The notes beneath the pieces are model-generated. The model saw nothing but the letters and a program-made list of their open reading frames with translations. It had not been told where the DNA came from and ran no database searches. Of a stretch of 64,000 bases of DNA, positions 34,675 through 44,180 are shown one piece after another. The position numbers and the translations under genes were made by a program. This DNA is from Olavius algarvensis associated proteobacterium Delta 3. GTDB taxonomy: Bacteria; Desulfobacterota; Desulfobacteria; Desulfobacterales; CAFBRK01. Within the stretch, counting starts at the first letter, position 1, and every line of letters begins with the position of its first letter. Where the stretch lies: assembly GCA_903231505.1 (NCBI GenBank), contig CAFBRK010000133.1, forward strand, positions 284,871-348,870, read 5' to 3'.

Positions 34675-36132
34675 ATGGCCGAGAACTTTGAAAACGAACA
34701 TCCTGATGATGACCAAAATTTTGCCGATCTTCTGGAATCCTACAGCTCGCGGATGAAAGATGATTTACAGGTCGGCGACAAGATAACCGGAAAAATCGTT
34801 GCCATTGGAAAGGATTCGGTATTTCTCGACACCGGCACGAAGGTGGACGGTGCCGTGGACAAAAGCGAACTTCTGGACGAGGAGGGCAACCTGGCATTCG
34901 CCGAAGGTGATGAGCTGGAATTGTATGTGGTGGCTTTCAATGATCATGAAATACGCTTATCGAAAGCCATTTCCGGTATCGGTGGACTCGAACTGCTTCA
35001 GGATGCCTACGCCGGCGCCATCCCTGTGGAAGGCAAGGTCAATGCCACCTGTAAAGGCGGTTTCCATGTGGACATGGTTCAGCGACGGGCCTTTTGTCCG
35101 ATCAGCCAGATCGACATCACCTATGTCGAAACACCGGAGGACTATGTCGGCAACACATATGAATTTCTCATCACCCAACTAGAGGATCGGGGTAAAAACA
35201 TCGTTGTCTCCCGGCGTAAAATTCTGGCAGAGGCCATGGAGAAAGAAAAAGCGGCCTTTCTCGGCAGCCTGAAAGAGGGCGATGCGTTCACCGGCCGGGT
35301 TACCAAGGTGATGCCCTATGGGGCATTTGTCGAACTGATCCCGGGTGTCGAGGGGTTTGTGCACGTTTCCGAGCTGAGCTGGTCCCGGGTGGAGAATCCA
35401 GAGGACGTGGTCCGCACCGATGATCGGGTCTCCGTTGTGGTGACCTCCTTCGGTGAGCGAACCGAGAAGGGTCAGCAGAAAATTTCTCTTTCCATGAAAC
35501 AGGTGGACAGCGACCCCTGGGATTCGGTGGTTGAGAATTTCCGCGCGGGAGACAAGGTGAGCGGGACGGTTACCCGTTGTGCGAAATTCGGCGCGTTCGT
35601 GGAGATATCCCCGGGCATTGAAGGTTTGGTGCACATTAGCGAGATGAGCTATGTCAAACGGGTGGTCCGACCCGATGATGTCGTTCAACCGGGAGAATCG
35701 GTATCCGTTCTGGTCAAGGAGGTCGATGCCGGCAGCCGCCGGATCTCGCTCAGTCTCCGGGATGCGGAAGGGGATCCCTGGGCTGACGTCGGGGAAAAAT
35801 TCAGCGCGGGCCAGGAGGTCATGGGAACGCTGGAGAAAAAAGAGCCATTCGGCTTTTTTGTCACTCTGGAACCGGGCATCACCGGACTTCTCCCAAAATC
35901 CAGACTTCAACGGGCGTCCCATCCCGGAGATATTGAAAAACTCAAGGAAGGCGATTCCCTGCCGGTCATCATCGAGGAGATCCGACCCCGGGACCGGAGA
36001 ATCACCCTGACGCCCGGGGATGCGGCGGAGGAGGGTGCCTGGAAGCGCTTTGCTGAGAAGACCGGCGCGCCTCCCATGAGTGATCTCGCCGAAAAACTGC
36101 AGCAGGCCCTGGCTTCAAAAAAAAAGAAATAA
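34675..36132 (+). CDS. S1 RNA-binding domain protein (30S ribosomal protein S1-like)
   Basis: 485 residues with five S1 domains: VGDKITGKIVAIGKDSVFLD; a second degenerate one (VEGKVNATCKGGFHVDM); EGDAFTGRVTKVMPYGAFVE; AGDKVSGTVTRCAKFGAFVE; AGQEVMGTLEKKEPFGFFVT. The GFVHVSELSW and GLVHISEMSY ends are classic. An acidic N-terminus precedes the first domain. The full RpsA has six domains, so this is a slightly shorter S1-like protein that may act as S1 or as a translation-related paralog. AGGAG lies before ATG 34675. Confidence 0.88.
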   Translation: MAENFENEHPDDDQNFADLLESYSSRMKDDLQVGDKITGKIVAIGKDSVFLDTGTKVDGAVDKSELLDEEGNLAFAEGDELELYVVAFNDHEIRLSKAISGIGGLELLQDAYAGAIPVEGKVNATCKGGFHVDMVQRRAFCPISQIDITYVETPEDYVGNTYEFLITQLEDRGKNIVVSRRKILAEAMEKEKAAFLGSLKEGDAFTGRVTKVMPYGAFVELIPGVEGFVHVSELSWSRVENPEDVVRTDDRVSVVVTSFGERTEKGQQKISLSMKQVDSDPWDSVVENFRAGDKVSGTVTRCAKFGAFVEISPGIEGLVHISEMSYVKRVVRPDDVVQPGESVSVLVKEVDAGSRRISLSLRDAEGDPWADVGEKFSAGQEVMGTLEKKEPFGFFVTLEPGITGLLPKSRLQRASHPGDIEKLKEGDSLPVIIEEIRPRDRRITLTPGDAAEEGAWKRFAEKTGAPPMSDLAEKLQQALASKKKK

Positions 36133-36466
36133 AAGATCGGCCATACCCGCTCGTGTCGGGTGTACCGTCCCGGGCGGAAGTGTGCGTCCCATCTCCGGAA
36201 TTGGAAAAAACAGGCAAAATTGTGTATACAGAAATGCCCGGCATCTCAACGGATAGGAATCCATCGGAGTCACCGGAATCGGTGTCGAGGTCGGAATCGG
36301 TACCGGCTGCGAAGAGCGTCATCCCGATCGATTCCGAACGCGATAACGATGCCGTGTCGAGGTCTAAATTCCGCCGACACGCTGTTATGCCTACAGCGTC
36401 ACTCGATATTTCACTGTGCCGACGTAACGCAATTATGACGAACACTGTAACGCAAATGGATGATCA
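36133..36466. other. 334-nt intergenic region with degenerate TCGG element
   Basis: Carries GGAATCGGTGTCGAGGTCGG and GGAATCGGTACCGG (36278-36306), then CGATCGATTCCGAACGCGAT, a degenerate relative of the palindromes at 5.7 and 49.8 kb. On the reverse strand this reads as Asp-Ser-Asp-rich codons, a pattern I associate with tails of four-helix-bundle ORFs. No gene seen. Confidence 0.45.
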
Positions 36467-38542
36467 ATGGATATGTTTGGCAAGCACCGCACACGGCTAA
36501 AACGCTGCGGAATAGTGCTGCTCCTTCTGATGTTAGGAAACTGCGCACCAACGCCCACGGTGACGCCGCCTGGAATTCTCGAACCCGGAGGGGAACTGTG
36601 GGAACAGGCCGAACAGCTCTACCGGGATGGGGCAATAACAGACGCTCAGCCGATCTTCGAGCAATACGTGGCCGATTTTCCCGATGGCAGCTATGCCCCT
36701 GCGGTTCTCATGCGTTTGGGGGACATTTACAGCCGACTCGATCGCACGGATCAGAGTATCGCTGCCTATCGGCGACTGGTGAGGGACTATCCGGACAGCC
36801 CGCCGGCGGCCGATGCATTGATCGCACTGATGCAGACCTTTTATGCGGTCGGTGACTATCAGAAAGCAATGGAGATCGCCTCCGATATTATCCAACGACC
36901 GGTTTCCGAACGGCACATCTACATGACCTACAGTCTCCTGGGGGATATCCATCTTGCCATCGACGCTCCCCAGGATGCGATCGCGTTCTATACCATGGCC
37001 CATGACAAGGCGTCGGCAGAAGACAAGAATAAGACGGTCGCCAAGCTCAAACAGGCCGTGCGACAGCTGCCACCAGATGACATCCTGACGCTTTTAAATC
37101 GTCTCAGAGACGATCTGCCGATCAGTTATCTCCTCTATCAGCTGGCCCTCAATGCTATCGAAGTAAAAGAATACGGGGACGCCATCGATGCACTCGATGA
37201 ACTGGCCGCCCGCTTCCCAGACCATGAGTATGCGCCGGATGCTCTGGCACTGATCGATGAGCTTAAAACCGGTTATGTGTTCCGGCAAGACCTTATCGGC
37301 GTATTACTTCCCCTCAGCGGCCCTTATCGACCCTACGGAGTGCGGGCCCTGCAGGGTATCGAACTGGCCCTGTTCAACCATAATCAGCAGCCGGGCGCCC
37401 TGCCCATCCGCCTGATGGTGCGGGATACCGCGGGGGATCCTGGGACGACGGTTGAACTGGTGCAGGAGATGTTCACGGAACAGGCAGCCCTCATTATCGG
37501 GCCGATCATCACCGCCGAGGACGCAGCCACCGAAGCGGAAGCCTTGGGCATACCGATTCTCACGTTATCCCAGAAAGACGGCATCCCCGAGTTGGGGAAA
37601 TTCGTTTTCCGGAATTTTCTCACCCCCCGCATGCAGGTCGAAACGATGGTCACCTATGCCGTCCAGAAACTGGGATTGACGCGATTCGCGGTGCTCTATC
37701 CGGATGAGAATTACGGCGATACGTTCATGAACTTGTTTTGGGACCAGGTGGTCGAACAGGGGGGACAGGTGGTGGGGCTCGAATCCTATCCGGTCGATCA
37801 GACAGACTTTGCCGCGCCTGTCAAAAAATTGGTTGGCTTGTATTATCCGTTACCCGCTCAGTTTGCCCGAATGGAACCCCCTGCCATTGGGCTGGACGCT
37901 GTTTTTCTGGAGGAGACGACGCCGCAGCATGAACCACCGCCGGAGGAGAACGAGGATGACGGGCTGAAACCGCCGGAGGATGAGGGGCCCAAGGCCATCG
38001 TCGACTTCGAGGCAGTCTTTCTTCCGGACGCACCGACCACGGCCGGTCTGATCATTCCTCAGCTGGCCTATTACGATGTCCACGATGTCTACCTGATGGG
38101 CACCAATCTTTGGCACTCGGACCGGCTGCTGGAGATGGCCGGTGACTATATGGAAGGGGCGCTGGTCGCCGAGGGCTTTTATGCGGACAGCCGCTTTGAT
38201 CACGTTCGGAAATTTGTGGCAGATTTCGAAAGTGTTTACGGACAGAGGCCCCGGTTTATCGAGGCCGTGGCGTTCGATACCGCCGGGATCGCTCTCGATA
38301 CCGTCGATAGGAGCAACAATGATTTTCGAAGCGGGTTGAAGCGGGAACTTCTGGGGCTGAACAACTACGCCGGTGTAACAGGGCGCACCTCCTTTGACGA
38401 GACCGGGGAAGCCGAAAAGCAGCTCACCCTACTGCAGATTCACCGCAACCGATTCACGGAGTTGGACACGTTCTCTCTGGAAACCGCACCCGTTTCCCCT
38501 GGTTTTCAGACCTTGGGGAGCAGCCCTTCCCAGGGGCCCTGA
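36467..38542 (+). CDS. LpoA-like lipoprotein (penicillin-binding protein activator)
   Basis: 691 residues. Lipoprotein signal ending in LLLMLGNC (lipobox Cys about residue 25). The N-terminal half has TPR-type helices (AEQLYRDGAITDAQPIFEQY, YAPAVLMRLGDIYSRLDRTD); the C-terminal half is a type I periplasmic-binding fold (IGVLLPLSGPYRPYGVRALQ, ALIIGPIITAEDA, FAVLYPDENYGDTFMN). This is the LpoA/YraM architecture of outer-membrane activators of PBP1A. A Pro/Glu-rich insert (PQHEPPPEENEDDG) interrupts the binding fold near residue 490. Upstream of waaA, 10 nt apart, so envelope biogenesis fits. Confidence 0.8.
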   Translation: MDMFGKHRTRLKRCGIVLLLLMLGNCAPTPTVTPPGILEPGGELWEQAEQLYRDGAITDAQPIFEQYVADFPDGSYAPAVLMRLGDIYSRLDRTDQSIAAYRRLVRDYPDSPPAADALIALMQTFYAVGDYQKAMEIASDIIQRPVSERHIYMTYSLLGDIHLAIDAPQDAIAFYTMAHDKASAEDKNKTVAKLKQAVRQLPPDDILTLLNRLRDDLPISYLLYQLALNAIEVKEYGDAIDALDELAARFPDHEYAPDALALIDELKTGYVFRQDLIGVLLPLSGPYRPYGVRALQGIELALFNHNQQPGALPIRLMVRDTAGDPGTTVELVQEMFTEQAALIIGPIITAEDAATEAEALGIPILTLSQKDGIPELGKFVFRNFLTPRMQVETMVTYAVQKLGLTRFAVLYPDENYGDTFMNLFWDQVVEQGGQVVGLESYPVDQTDFAAPVKKLVGLYYPLPAQFARMEPPAIGLDAVFLEETTPQHEPPPEENEDDGLKPPEDEGPKAIVDFEAVFLPDAPTTAGLIIPQLAYYDVHDVYLMGTNLWHSDRLLEMAGDYMEGALVAEGFYADSRFDHVRKFVADFESVYGQRPRFIEAVAFDTAGIALDTVDRSNNDFRSGLKRELLGLNNYAGVTGRTSFDETGEAEKQLTLLQIHRNRFTELDTFSLETAPVSPGFQTLGSSPSQGP

Positions 38543-38552
38543 CGGCGTGGAT

Positions 38553-39854
38553 ATGAACCCTGCCTATGCTGCATACAACCTTATCGGAATGGGGCTGTTG
38601 CTTTCCCTGTTCCCCCCCTTTTTTCTCTATTCCCGGTTGACCGGAAAATATCGGCTGCAGATGGCCCAGCGACTCGGTAGGTACAGCGAACGCACGTTGC
38701 AGGGCATCCAGGGAACGCCGCGAATCTGGATTCATGCCGTGTCTGTGGGTGAGGTCACCGCTGCGGCCGCCATCATCGAAGCCCTGAGGGTCTCGTTTCC
38801 AAACAGCGCCGTTATTTTGTCGACGATCACCGAACACGGGTATGAAATCGCCCGTAAACGATATGGATCCAGGGCGACCTGCATTCTCGCTCCGATCGAC
38901 ACGGTGTTTTCCACCCGCCGCGCGATCCGGGTGATCCGGCCGGACATTCTGGTGCTCATGGAAACAGAACTCTGGCCCATCTGGCTGATGGAGGCCCGGA
39001 GACACGGTATTCCCACGGCATTGGTGAACGGGCGCCTGTCCGTTCGATCGTATTCCGGTTATTTGAAGATTCGGCCCCTGATGCGCTCTGTTTTCACCAA
39101 TATCGATGTCTTGAGCATGATCAGTCCGGCTGATGCGACCCGGATTCGCCGGCTGGGTGCGGATCCATCTCGCATTCGAATCCACGGCAATGCGAAATAC
39201 GACGGATTGATCGATGCCACCAGCGACCGGACCCGACAGGACATGGGACAACTCTTTGGTCTGAGCGGCACCGAACCGGTGCTTGTGGCAGGCAGTACAC
39301 GCCGCAATGAAGATGACATGGTGGTTACGGCCTTTCGGCGCATCCGGCGCACCGAGAGCGAAGCGGTTCTGATCATCGCGCCCCGGCATCTGCCAAAACT
39401 CGCTGCCATCGAAGCGATGCTTCAGCAAGCGGGTATCCCATACCAGCTGAGATCGGAGTTGGGCCGCCCGGGGGTCCGCCGGAGAGCACCGGTAGTGCTT
39501 CTGGACACCATGGGGGAATTGTTCCGGGTGTACAGCATCGCCACCGTCGTATTTTGCGGCGGGAGTCTGGTGCCCCTCGGCGGACAGAACGTGTTGGAGC
39601 CGGCGGCGTGGGGAAAGCCGGTCATCTACGGGCCGTCGATGGAAGATTTTCTGGACGCGAAGCAGTTGCTGGAAAGGTTCGGGGGTGGTTCCCAGGTAAA
39701 CAGCGTCGGGGAACTGGCAGAAACCGTTCGGGGTTTTTTTGCCAACAGGGCCAGGGCGGCCAGGATCGGGCAGCGGGCGTTCCAGGCGGTTTCCCGGAAC
39801 CAGGGCGCCGGAAAGAGACATGCCGACGAGATCGCCCGCTTTATCACCGCTTGA
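38553..39854 (+). CDS. waaA: 3-deoxy-D-manno-octulosonic acid (Kdo) transferase
   Basis: 433 residues (an alternative GTG lies at 38547). N-terminal membrane anchor (YNLIGMGLLLSLFPPFFLY), then IWIHAVSVGEVTAA with the catalytic Glu, VILSTITEHGYEIA, PDILVLMETELWPIW, GIPTALVNGRLSVRSY and, in the C-terminal half, FCGGSLVPLGGQNVLEPAAW. Adds Kdo from CMP-Kdo to lipid A at the inner face of the cytoplasmic membrane. With kdsD nearby it shows an LPS-bearing Gram-negative cell. Confidence 0.93.
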   Translation: MNPAYAAYNLIGMGLLLSLFPPFFLYSRLTGKYRLQMAQRLGRYSERTLQGIQGTPRIWIHAVSVGEVTAAAAIIEALRVSFPNSAVILSTITEHGYEIARKRYGSRATCILAPIDTVFSTRRAIRVIRPDILVLMETELWPIWLMEARRHGIPTALVNGRLSVRSYSGYLKIRPLMRSVFTNIDVLSMISPADATRIRRLGADPSRIRIHGNAKYDGLIDATSDRTRQDMGQLFGLSGTEPVLVAGSTRRNEDDMVVTAFRRIRRTESEAVLIIAPRHLPKLAAIEAMLQQAGIPYQLRSELGRPGVRRRAPVVLLDTMGELFRVYSIATVVFCGGSLVPLGGQNVLEPAAWGKPVIYGPSMEDFLDAKQLLERFGGGSQVNSVGELAETVRGFFANRARAARIGQRAFQAVSRNQGAGKRHADEIARFITA

Positions 39855-39969
39855 ATCACCCGGTTGACCCAGTGGGCGTACCCTGCTATGTCACCGGACA
39901 TATAATGAATTCCGTTACCCAGATAGTAATGATCTGTAGTTTCTGAAGTGAACATTGCCGGTGGGCAGC

Positions 39970-40371
39970 ATGACAATCACGGATCACCATGGATCTTATC
40001 GGATTGAACGATATGATACCTATGTGAGAATCCGCTTTCAATCCGATGCTCTTATCACACCGGAGTTGATATTCAATGTTCTGGAGAGGGAGTTCAGCCT
40101 GCCCAAAAGCAGCGCCCTGAACGATCTGTGGGATCTTCAAGGAAGTCTGCCGAGTGACGCTTTACATTACGACACCATGTTGGCGATCGTCGATTTTATC
40201 AGGGAACGGTACCGGTCGGATTCGCCCCACCGAAAAACCGCCATCGTTGCAGACCAAAGCGCCAGTTATGGTATGGCGAGGATGTTCGAGAGCCTGGCCC
40301 ACAAGCTTCCCTATGCCGTCAGGATATTCACCCGTGAGCCTGATGCGCTGGAATGGATCGATGCTGTCTGA
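39970..40371 (+). CDS. STAS/SpoIIAA-like protein
   Basis: 133 residues: SYRIERYDTYVRIRFQSD, NDLWDLQGSLPSDALHY, KTAIVADQSASYGMARMFE, FTREPDALEWIDAV. The beta-alpha layout with a central DLWDL and C-terminal xxALEWI is that of small SpoIIAA-like proteins. It matches in length and pattern the protein at 49908-50309 (RLWDFTEID, KAEAWM). I chose ATG 39970. Function unknown; likely a regulatory or scaffold module. Confidence 0.65.
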   Translation: MTITDHHGSYRIERYDTYVRIRFQSDALITPELIFNVLEREFSLPKSSALNDLWDLQGSLPSDALHYDTMLAIVDFIRERYRSDSPHRKTAIVADQSASYGMARMFESLAHKLPYAVRIFTREPDALEWIDAV

Positions 40372-40426
40372 TCCCTCGTCTTCCAGCGTCGCGTCGTCTC
40401 GCAGCAATAGCTTTCCCTAACGACAG

Positions 40427-41755
40427 TTATCCATTGTTTCTAAGTGTTCCCTGCCCGGTGGCCTCCATCACCGTGGACCACAGGGTTCCCCGGGGATTGA
40501 CCTGCTTGCGCTTTCCCGCCGAGGCCGACATCGGAACATGAACAAAATGATTGTGCCAGTGACCGATCAGCGTCCGGTCTTTGCCGGCCATGCCGGCATG
40601 TACCGCGCCCCGTCCCAGGAACCCGCAAAATACGCTGTCGTTTGCATTTGCCGGCAGGCTGCGAATCATATAGCTCGGGTCAATGTACTTTAAGGAGATG
40701 GAGATGTTCTTCTCCTTGAAATACTTTTGAATATGCCCTTTCAGGTACAGGCCAATGTCTTTCAGGCGGATGTTTCCGGAAGCGTCTGTTTCTTCCCGCC
40801 AGCCTTCGAAGTACTTCTGACCGGCTCCTTCAGCGACGACAATGACCGCGTGGTTGCGCAACGCCAGTCTCGCTTCCACTGCCTGAAGAAGCCCCTGGGG
40901 GCCTTCCAGGTCGAAATCCACTTCCGGAATCAGCACGAAATTGACATGCTGCTGGGCAAGGGTGGCGGTCGCTGCAATAAATCCGGAATGACGGCCCATG
41001 AGCTTGATCAGCCCGATGCCGTTCGGGTAGGCTTCGGATTCGTTGTGAGCCCCCATAATTGCCTGGCGGGCCACTTCCACCGCCGTGTCAAAACCGAAGC
41101 TGCGGGACACCATGTATATGTCGTTGTCGATGGTTTTGGGGATCCCGATCACGCTGATTTTGCAATTGCGCTGGGCGATTTCATCGGCAATGCGGGTAGC
41201 GGCCATCAAGGTGCCGTCGCCGCCGATCATAAAGAGAATGCCGATGCTCATCCGTTCGAGGGCATCCACGATTTCTTCGATGGATTGGGGCCCCCTGGAG
41301 GAACCCAGAATCGATCCGCCCATATCGAGAATATTGCCCACGGTCTCCGGAAGGAGATCCATGACATCATGGCCGCACTCAGGTATGAATCCTTCGAGGC
41401 CGTACCGGATCCCGTAAATTCTGCGCACGCCATATCCGTAGTAGAGCTCCAGAACGATCGACCGGATGATGTCGTTCAATCCGGGGCACAAGCCACCGCA
41501 GGTGACCAGGGCACAACGCAGCTTGCTCGGATCGAAGTATATCTTTTCCCTCGGTCCGGCCCTCTCAAACGACCGCAGTTCCTGACCGGAGTCCAGTCGG
41601 CGGCGCAGGGTGGCGGCATCCACATCGATCAGGATCCTATCGTTGTCGGAAACAAACCGGTAGCTGCTGTTATCCGTGTCGTGGGTTCCCACCGGCGAGG
41701 GTATCTTCGGCACGCCCAGTGAGGGGATGTGAGTATCTATGATATCCAGTTCCAT
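40427..41755 (-). CDS. 6-phosphofructokinase (PfkA superfamily)
   Basis: 442 residues, longer than bacterial PfkA (320) because of an N-terminal extension of about 80 residues. Motifs: LVTCGGLCPGLNDIIRS, FMIGGDGTLMAA, IGIPKTIDNDIYMVSRSFGFDTA, GLIKLMGRHSGFIAATATLA, EVDFDLEG. GGDG (Gly where pyrophosphate enzymes have Asp) with PKTIDND (Lys) is the combination of plant and trypanosome ATP-dependent enzymes. So ATP use is likely. Catalyses fructose-6-phosphate phosphorylation. ATG 41755 with GGAG upstream. Confidence 0.88.
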   Translation of the reverse strand: MELDIIDTHIPSLGVPKIPSPVGTHDTDNSSYRFVSDNDRILIDVDAATLRRRLDSGQELRSFERAGPREKIYFDPSKLRCALVTCGGLCPGLNDIIRSIVLELYYGYGVRRIYGIRYGLEGFIPECGHDVMDLLPETVGNILDMGGSILGSSRGPQSIEEIVDALERMSIGILFMIGGDGTLMAATRIADEIAQRNCKISVIGIPKTIDNDIYMVSRSFGFDTAVEVARQAIMGAHNESEAYPNGIGLIKLMGRHSGFIAATATLAQQHVNFVLIPEVDFDLEGPQGLLQAVEARLALRNHAVIVVAEGAGQKYFEGWREETDASGNIRLKDIGLYLKGHIQKYFKEKNISISLKYIDPSYMIRSLPANANDSVFCGFLGRGAVHAGMAGKDRTLIGHWHNHFVHVPMSASAGKRKQVNPRGTLWSTVMEATGQGTLRNNG

Positions 41756-41768
41756 AGCGGTCTCCAGA

Positions 41769-41811
41769 ATAAAATCGTGCTACGATTTTATGAAACGCGA
41801 CGATGTCGCTC
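41769..41811. repeat. ATAAAATCG hairpin repeat with GAAACGCGAC tail, copy 1
   Basis: Perfect 9-bp hairpin ATAAAATCG-TGCTA-CGATTTTAT (41769-41791) followed by GAAACGCGACGATGTCGCTCAT. A degenerate copy with the same tail lies at 52743-52790 and the hairpin alone at 58523-58545. Confidence 0.7.
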
Positions 41812-41964
41812 ATCGGGCGAAAAACGTGTCCGCCTCCGGCGGATGTATCCGCCGTTGTTGTGGCGGGCGATGCTATCGATCCCCGCAGCCCCGGTGATCG
41901 GGATTTCCGCTTTGCTTTAACAAGCAGCGGGGACTGAACGTGTTAAAACAAACGGATTCTATCG

Positions 41965-42924
41965 TCAAACGATGTCGTACTTCTTTAACCACTGGTCGAT
42001 CGCCTGCTCCCGTGAGGGATCGATATGTTTTGGACGTTCCAGGCACGTTTCCCCGTCGATGAGTCCGAGGCGGTGAAGGATTTTTTTCATGTAATAGGCG
42101 GGCGCATCGCTGTATAGCGTGTAACACTCACTTAACATGATGCCGAGCTCCCAAATGGTCTGCTGGTGCCGTTGGAATTGGCGTTCGATGTCGTATCGAT
42201 TCAGGGACGACCGTACAATCTCCAGCCAAGGTCCGGGCATCAGGTTGCTGCCGCCGGCCATCAAGCCCCCGGTCCCCGGGTTTTTGAGAAATTGCCCCTC
42301 ATCGCCGTCATAGAAAATGTAGTCCTTTCTGACGCGAACCGCTTCCTGGTAATTGAGGCTTCTGCGGAGGGACCCGACAAAGATCATGCCCCGGACGGCA
42401 GGATTCTGTGCTATTTTTTTCAGCACGGCGGTCCGGATATTCCGGTGCCGGGTCGGGCCCTTCCAGGTGCTTACAAAACCCGGATGGTTGCCCAAAATCC
42501 AGCCGTGGGGTGTTTGGCTGGCCAGATTCTCGAAAAGCGCCGGAAGATCCCGATTCCCATGATACACCAACGGATAATCCACCCAGAACAGATTGCCCGG
42601 GTATGCCATGTGATCGACCACCGATTCGACGGTCTCCATGAATTGACGGGTGTCTTCCGGGCCTTGTCCGGTTGCCGTCACCAATACCGGAACGGTGCCG
42701 TCGATGATCTCCAGGGACACCGTGACCAGTTCTCGGCGTGTCGCGGATGGCAGGCGCACCCCCTCTCCCCAGACCGGATCACACAGAACAAATCCGTTTA
42801 CAACCTCCCGCGTTCTCAGCAAAAGGTTCCCCAGGGATGCCGTGTCGAGAGTCTTGTCGGATCTCAACGGGGTAAGAACCGGGCAGAGCAACCCTCTGGG
42901 ACAGGGTGATGGGCTATCGACCAT
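41965..42924 (-). CDS. DapA-superfamily protein lacking the Schiff-base lysine
   Basis: 319 residues with the dihydrodipicolinate synthase / N-acetylneuraminate lyase barrel (GLLCPVLTPLRSDKTLD, VPVLVTATGQGPEDTRQF, FWVDYPLVYHGNRDLPAL). Catalytic features are absent: the GTTGE loop reads DPVWGEG, and where the family has GIKD/E the sequence is VRGMIFVGSLRRSLNYQ, so the Lys that forms the Schiff base is missing. Start ATG 42924 overlaps the end of kdsD by 11 nt. It is therefore not a typical DHDPS; it may be a non-aldolase enzyme or regulatory homolog linked to Kdo synthesis. Confidence 0.75.
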   Translation of the reverse strand: MVDSPSPCPRGLLCPVLTPLRSDKTLDTASLGNLLLRTREVVNGFVLCDPVWGEGVRLPSATRRELVTVSLEIIDGTVPVLVTATGQGPEDTRQFMETVESVVDHMAYPGNLFWVDYPLVYHGNRDLPALFENLASQTPHGWILGNHPGFVSTWKGPTRHRNIRTAVLKKIAQNPAVRGMIFVGSLRRSLNYQEAVRVRKDYIFYDGDEGQFLKNPGTGGLMAGGSNLMPGPWLEIVRSSLNRYDIERQFQRHQQTIWELGIMLSECYTLYSDAPAYYMKKILHRLGLIDGETCLERPKHIDPSREQAIDQWLKKYDIV

Positions 42925-43888
42925 TGAATTTAAACTCACCTTTTCCAAGAATATCATGGAGATGGAGAATACCACGCACCCGACCGATGGGGTTCGTAAT
43001 GGGCAGCACCGTGATCTGGAATTTTTCCATGACGTTCAAGGCATCGTAGGTGGGGGTCTCAGGTCGAACCGTCCGCGGGTTCGGAGTCATGACGTGGGCG
43101 ATCGGCTGGTTGAGAATCGCCTCCCGACGGGCAACGGCCCGTCGAACATCTCCATCGGTGATAATTCCGACAAGCGTGTCCGTCTGATCGACGACCAGTG
43201 TCGCGCCCAGCTGGAGGCGTTCGATTTCGTCGATCGCTGTTGCCATGTCGGACGCCTGTGTGATCTTGGGAACGGCATTACCGGTCATCATGATATCCTT
43301 TACCCGGCTGGTCAGCCGCTGACCCAGGGTTCCGCCGGGATGGTACTTCCTAAAATCACTCGGCCTGAAATCACGCTTTTTGATCAGAACCACTGCCAGT
43401 GCGTCTCCCATGGCCAGCAGAGCGGTTGTGCTGGTCGTCGGAGCGAGGCCGAGGGGACAGGCTTCCCGGTCCACCCCGATATCGATGACAATATCGCTGC
43501 CCCGGGCCAGGGTGGACTCGGTGTTTCCGGTAAAGCCGATGATGGAACAGCCGATGTGGCGGATACTCGGCAGCAGGATGTTTAACTCATCGGTTTCGCC
43601 GCTATTGGACAAGGCCAAAAATACGTCATCCGCACTGACAATTCCCAGGTCGCCGTGCACCGCCTCCACCGGGTGCAGAAAGAGGGATCGGGTCCCGGTG
43701 CTGTTCAGCGTAGCGACAATTTTCCGCGCGACGATCCCGGATTTGCCGATGCCTGCAACAATCACCCGGCCTTTGGCGTTATAAATGATATCCACCATTT
43801 CAACGAAGCGGTCATCGATACGGTTTGCCAGTTTGAGAATACCTTCCGCCTCCAGTTTCAGGACCTCGATGGCATCATCTTTGATCAT
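42914..43888 (-). CDS. kdsD: D-arabinose 5-phosphate isomerase
   Basis: 324 residues: SIS sugar-isomerase domain (GRVIVAGIGKSGIVARKIVA, LHPVEAVHGDLGI, FLALSNSGETDELN, LGLAPTTSTTALLAMGDALA) and two CBS domains at the C-terminus (ATLVVDQTDTLVGIITDGDV, ITVLPITNPIGRVRGILHLHDIL). Converts ribulose 5-phosphate to arabinose 5-phosphate, the first step to Kdo. Usual KdsD length. ATG 43888 was chosen; the open frame upstream is not coding. The following DapA-like gene overlaps it. Confidence 0.92.
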   Translation of the reverse strand: MIKDDAIEVLKLEAEGILKLANRIDDRFVEMVDIIYNAKGRVIVAGIGKSGIVARKIVATLNSTGTRSLFLHPVEAVHGDLGIVSADDVFLALSNSGETDELNILLPSIRHIGCSIIGFTGNTESTLARGSDIVIDIGVDREACPLGLAPTTSTTALLAMGDALAVVLIKKRDFRPSDFRKYHPGGTLGQRLTSRVKDIMMTGNAVPKITQASDMATAIDEIERLQLGATLVVDQTDTLVGIITDGDVRRAVARREAILNQPIAHVMTPNPRTVRPETPTYDALNVMEKFQITVLPITNPIGRVRGILHLHDILGKGEFKFNGR

Positions 43889-44049
43889 ATACCTATGCCT
43901 TGTTTTAATAGGATTGGCTTGATGATTCCCCGCTATTTCGCAGTTTTCCCCTGGAAAGTCAATAAACGCCCCTTGCCCAGCGGGTTCGGGCGCTGTGCAA
44001 GGGGATCCGAAAATCCGATGTAATTTATCACTCAACGGGTAGTTTCCCC

Positions 44050-44078
44050 TTGACAAAGATTCCGGTGCTCTTTATATA
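44050..44078 (+). promoter_or_regulatory. Sigma-70-type promoter for the PxxKW gene
   Basis: TTGACA (44050-44055), 17-nt spacer, TATATA (44073-44078; TATACT two bases on). Close to consensus in both boxes. Transcription would start near 44085, just before the hairpin at 44092. Confidence 0.7.
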
Positions 44079-44091
44079 CTGCCTGATTTCG

Positions 44092-44127
44092 AACCTGGTA
44101 TTCGATTCGCGATACCAGGTTTTTTTT
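44092..44127 (+). terminator. Terminator-type hairpin in the leader of the PxxKW gene
   Basis: Perfect 10-bp stem AACCTGGTAT/ATACCAGGTT with a 10-nt loop and a run of seven T. It lies between promoter and start codon, 54 nt before the gene. No gene converges on it from the left (kdsD is divergent), so it may act as an attenuator or yield a very short RNA. Confidence 0.75.
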
Positions 44128-44180
44128 GATAGCGATGGCGGCATCGCAAACTGAATCCACGCGGAAAGGAGGTGATACCC

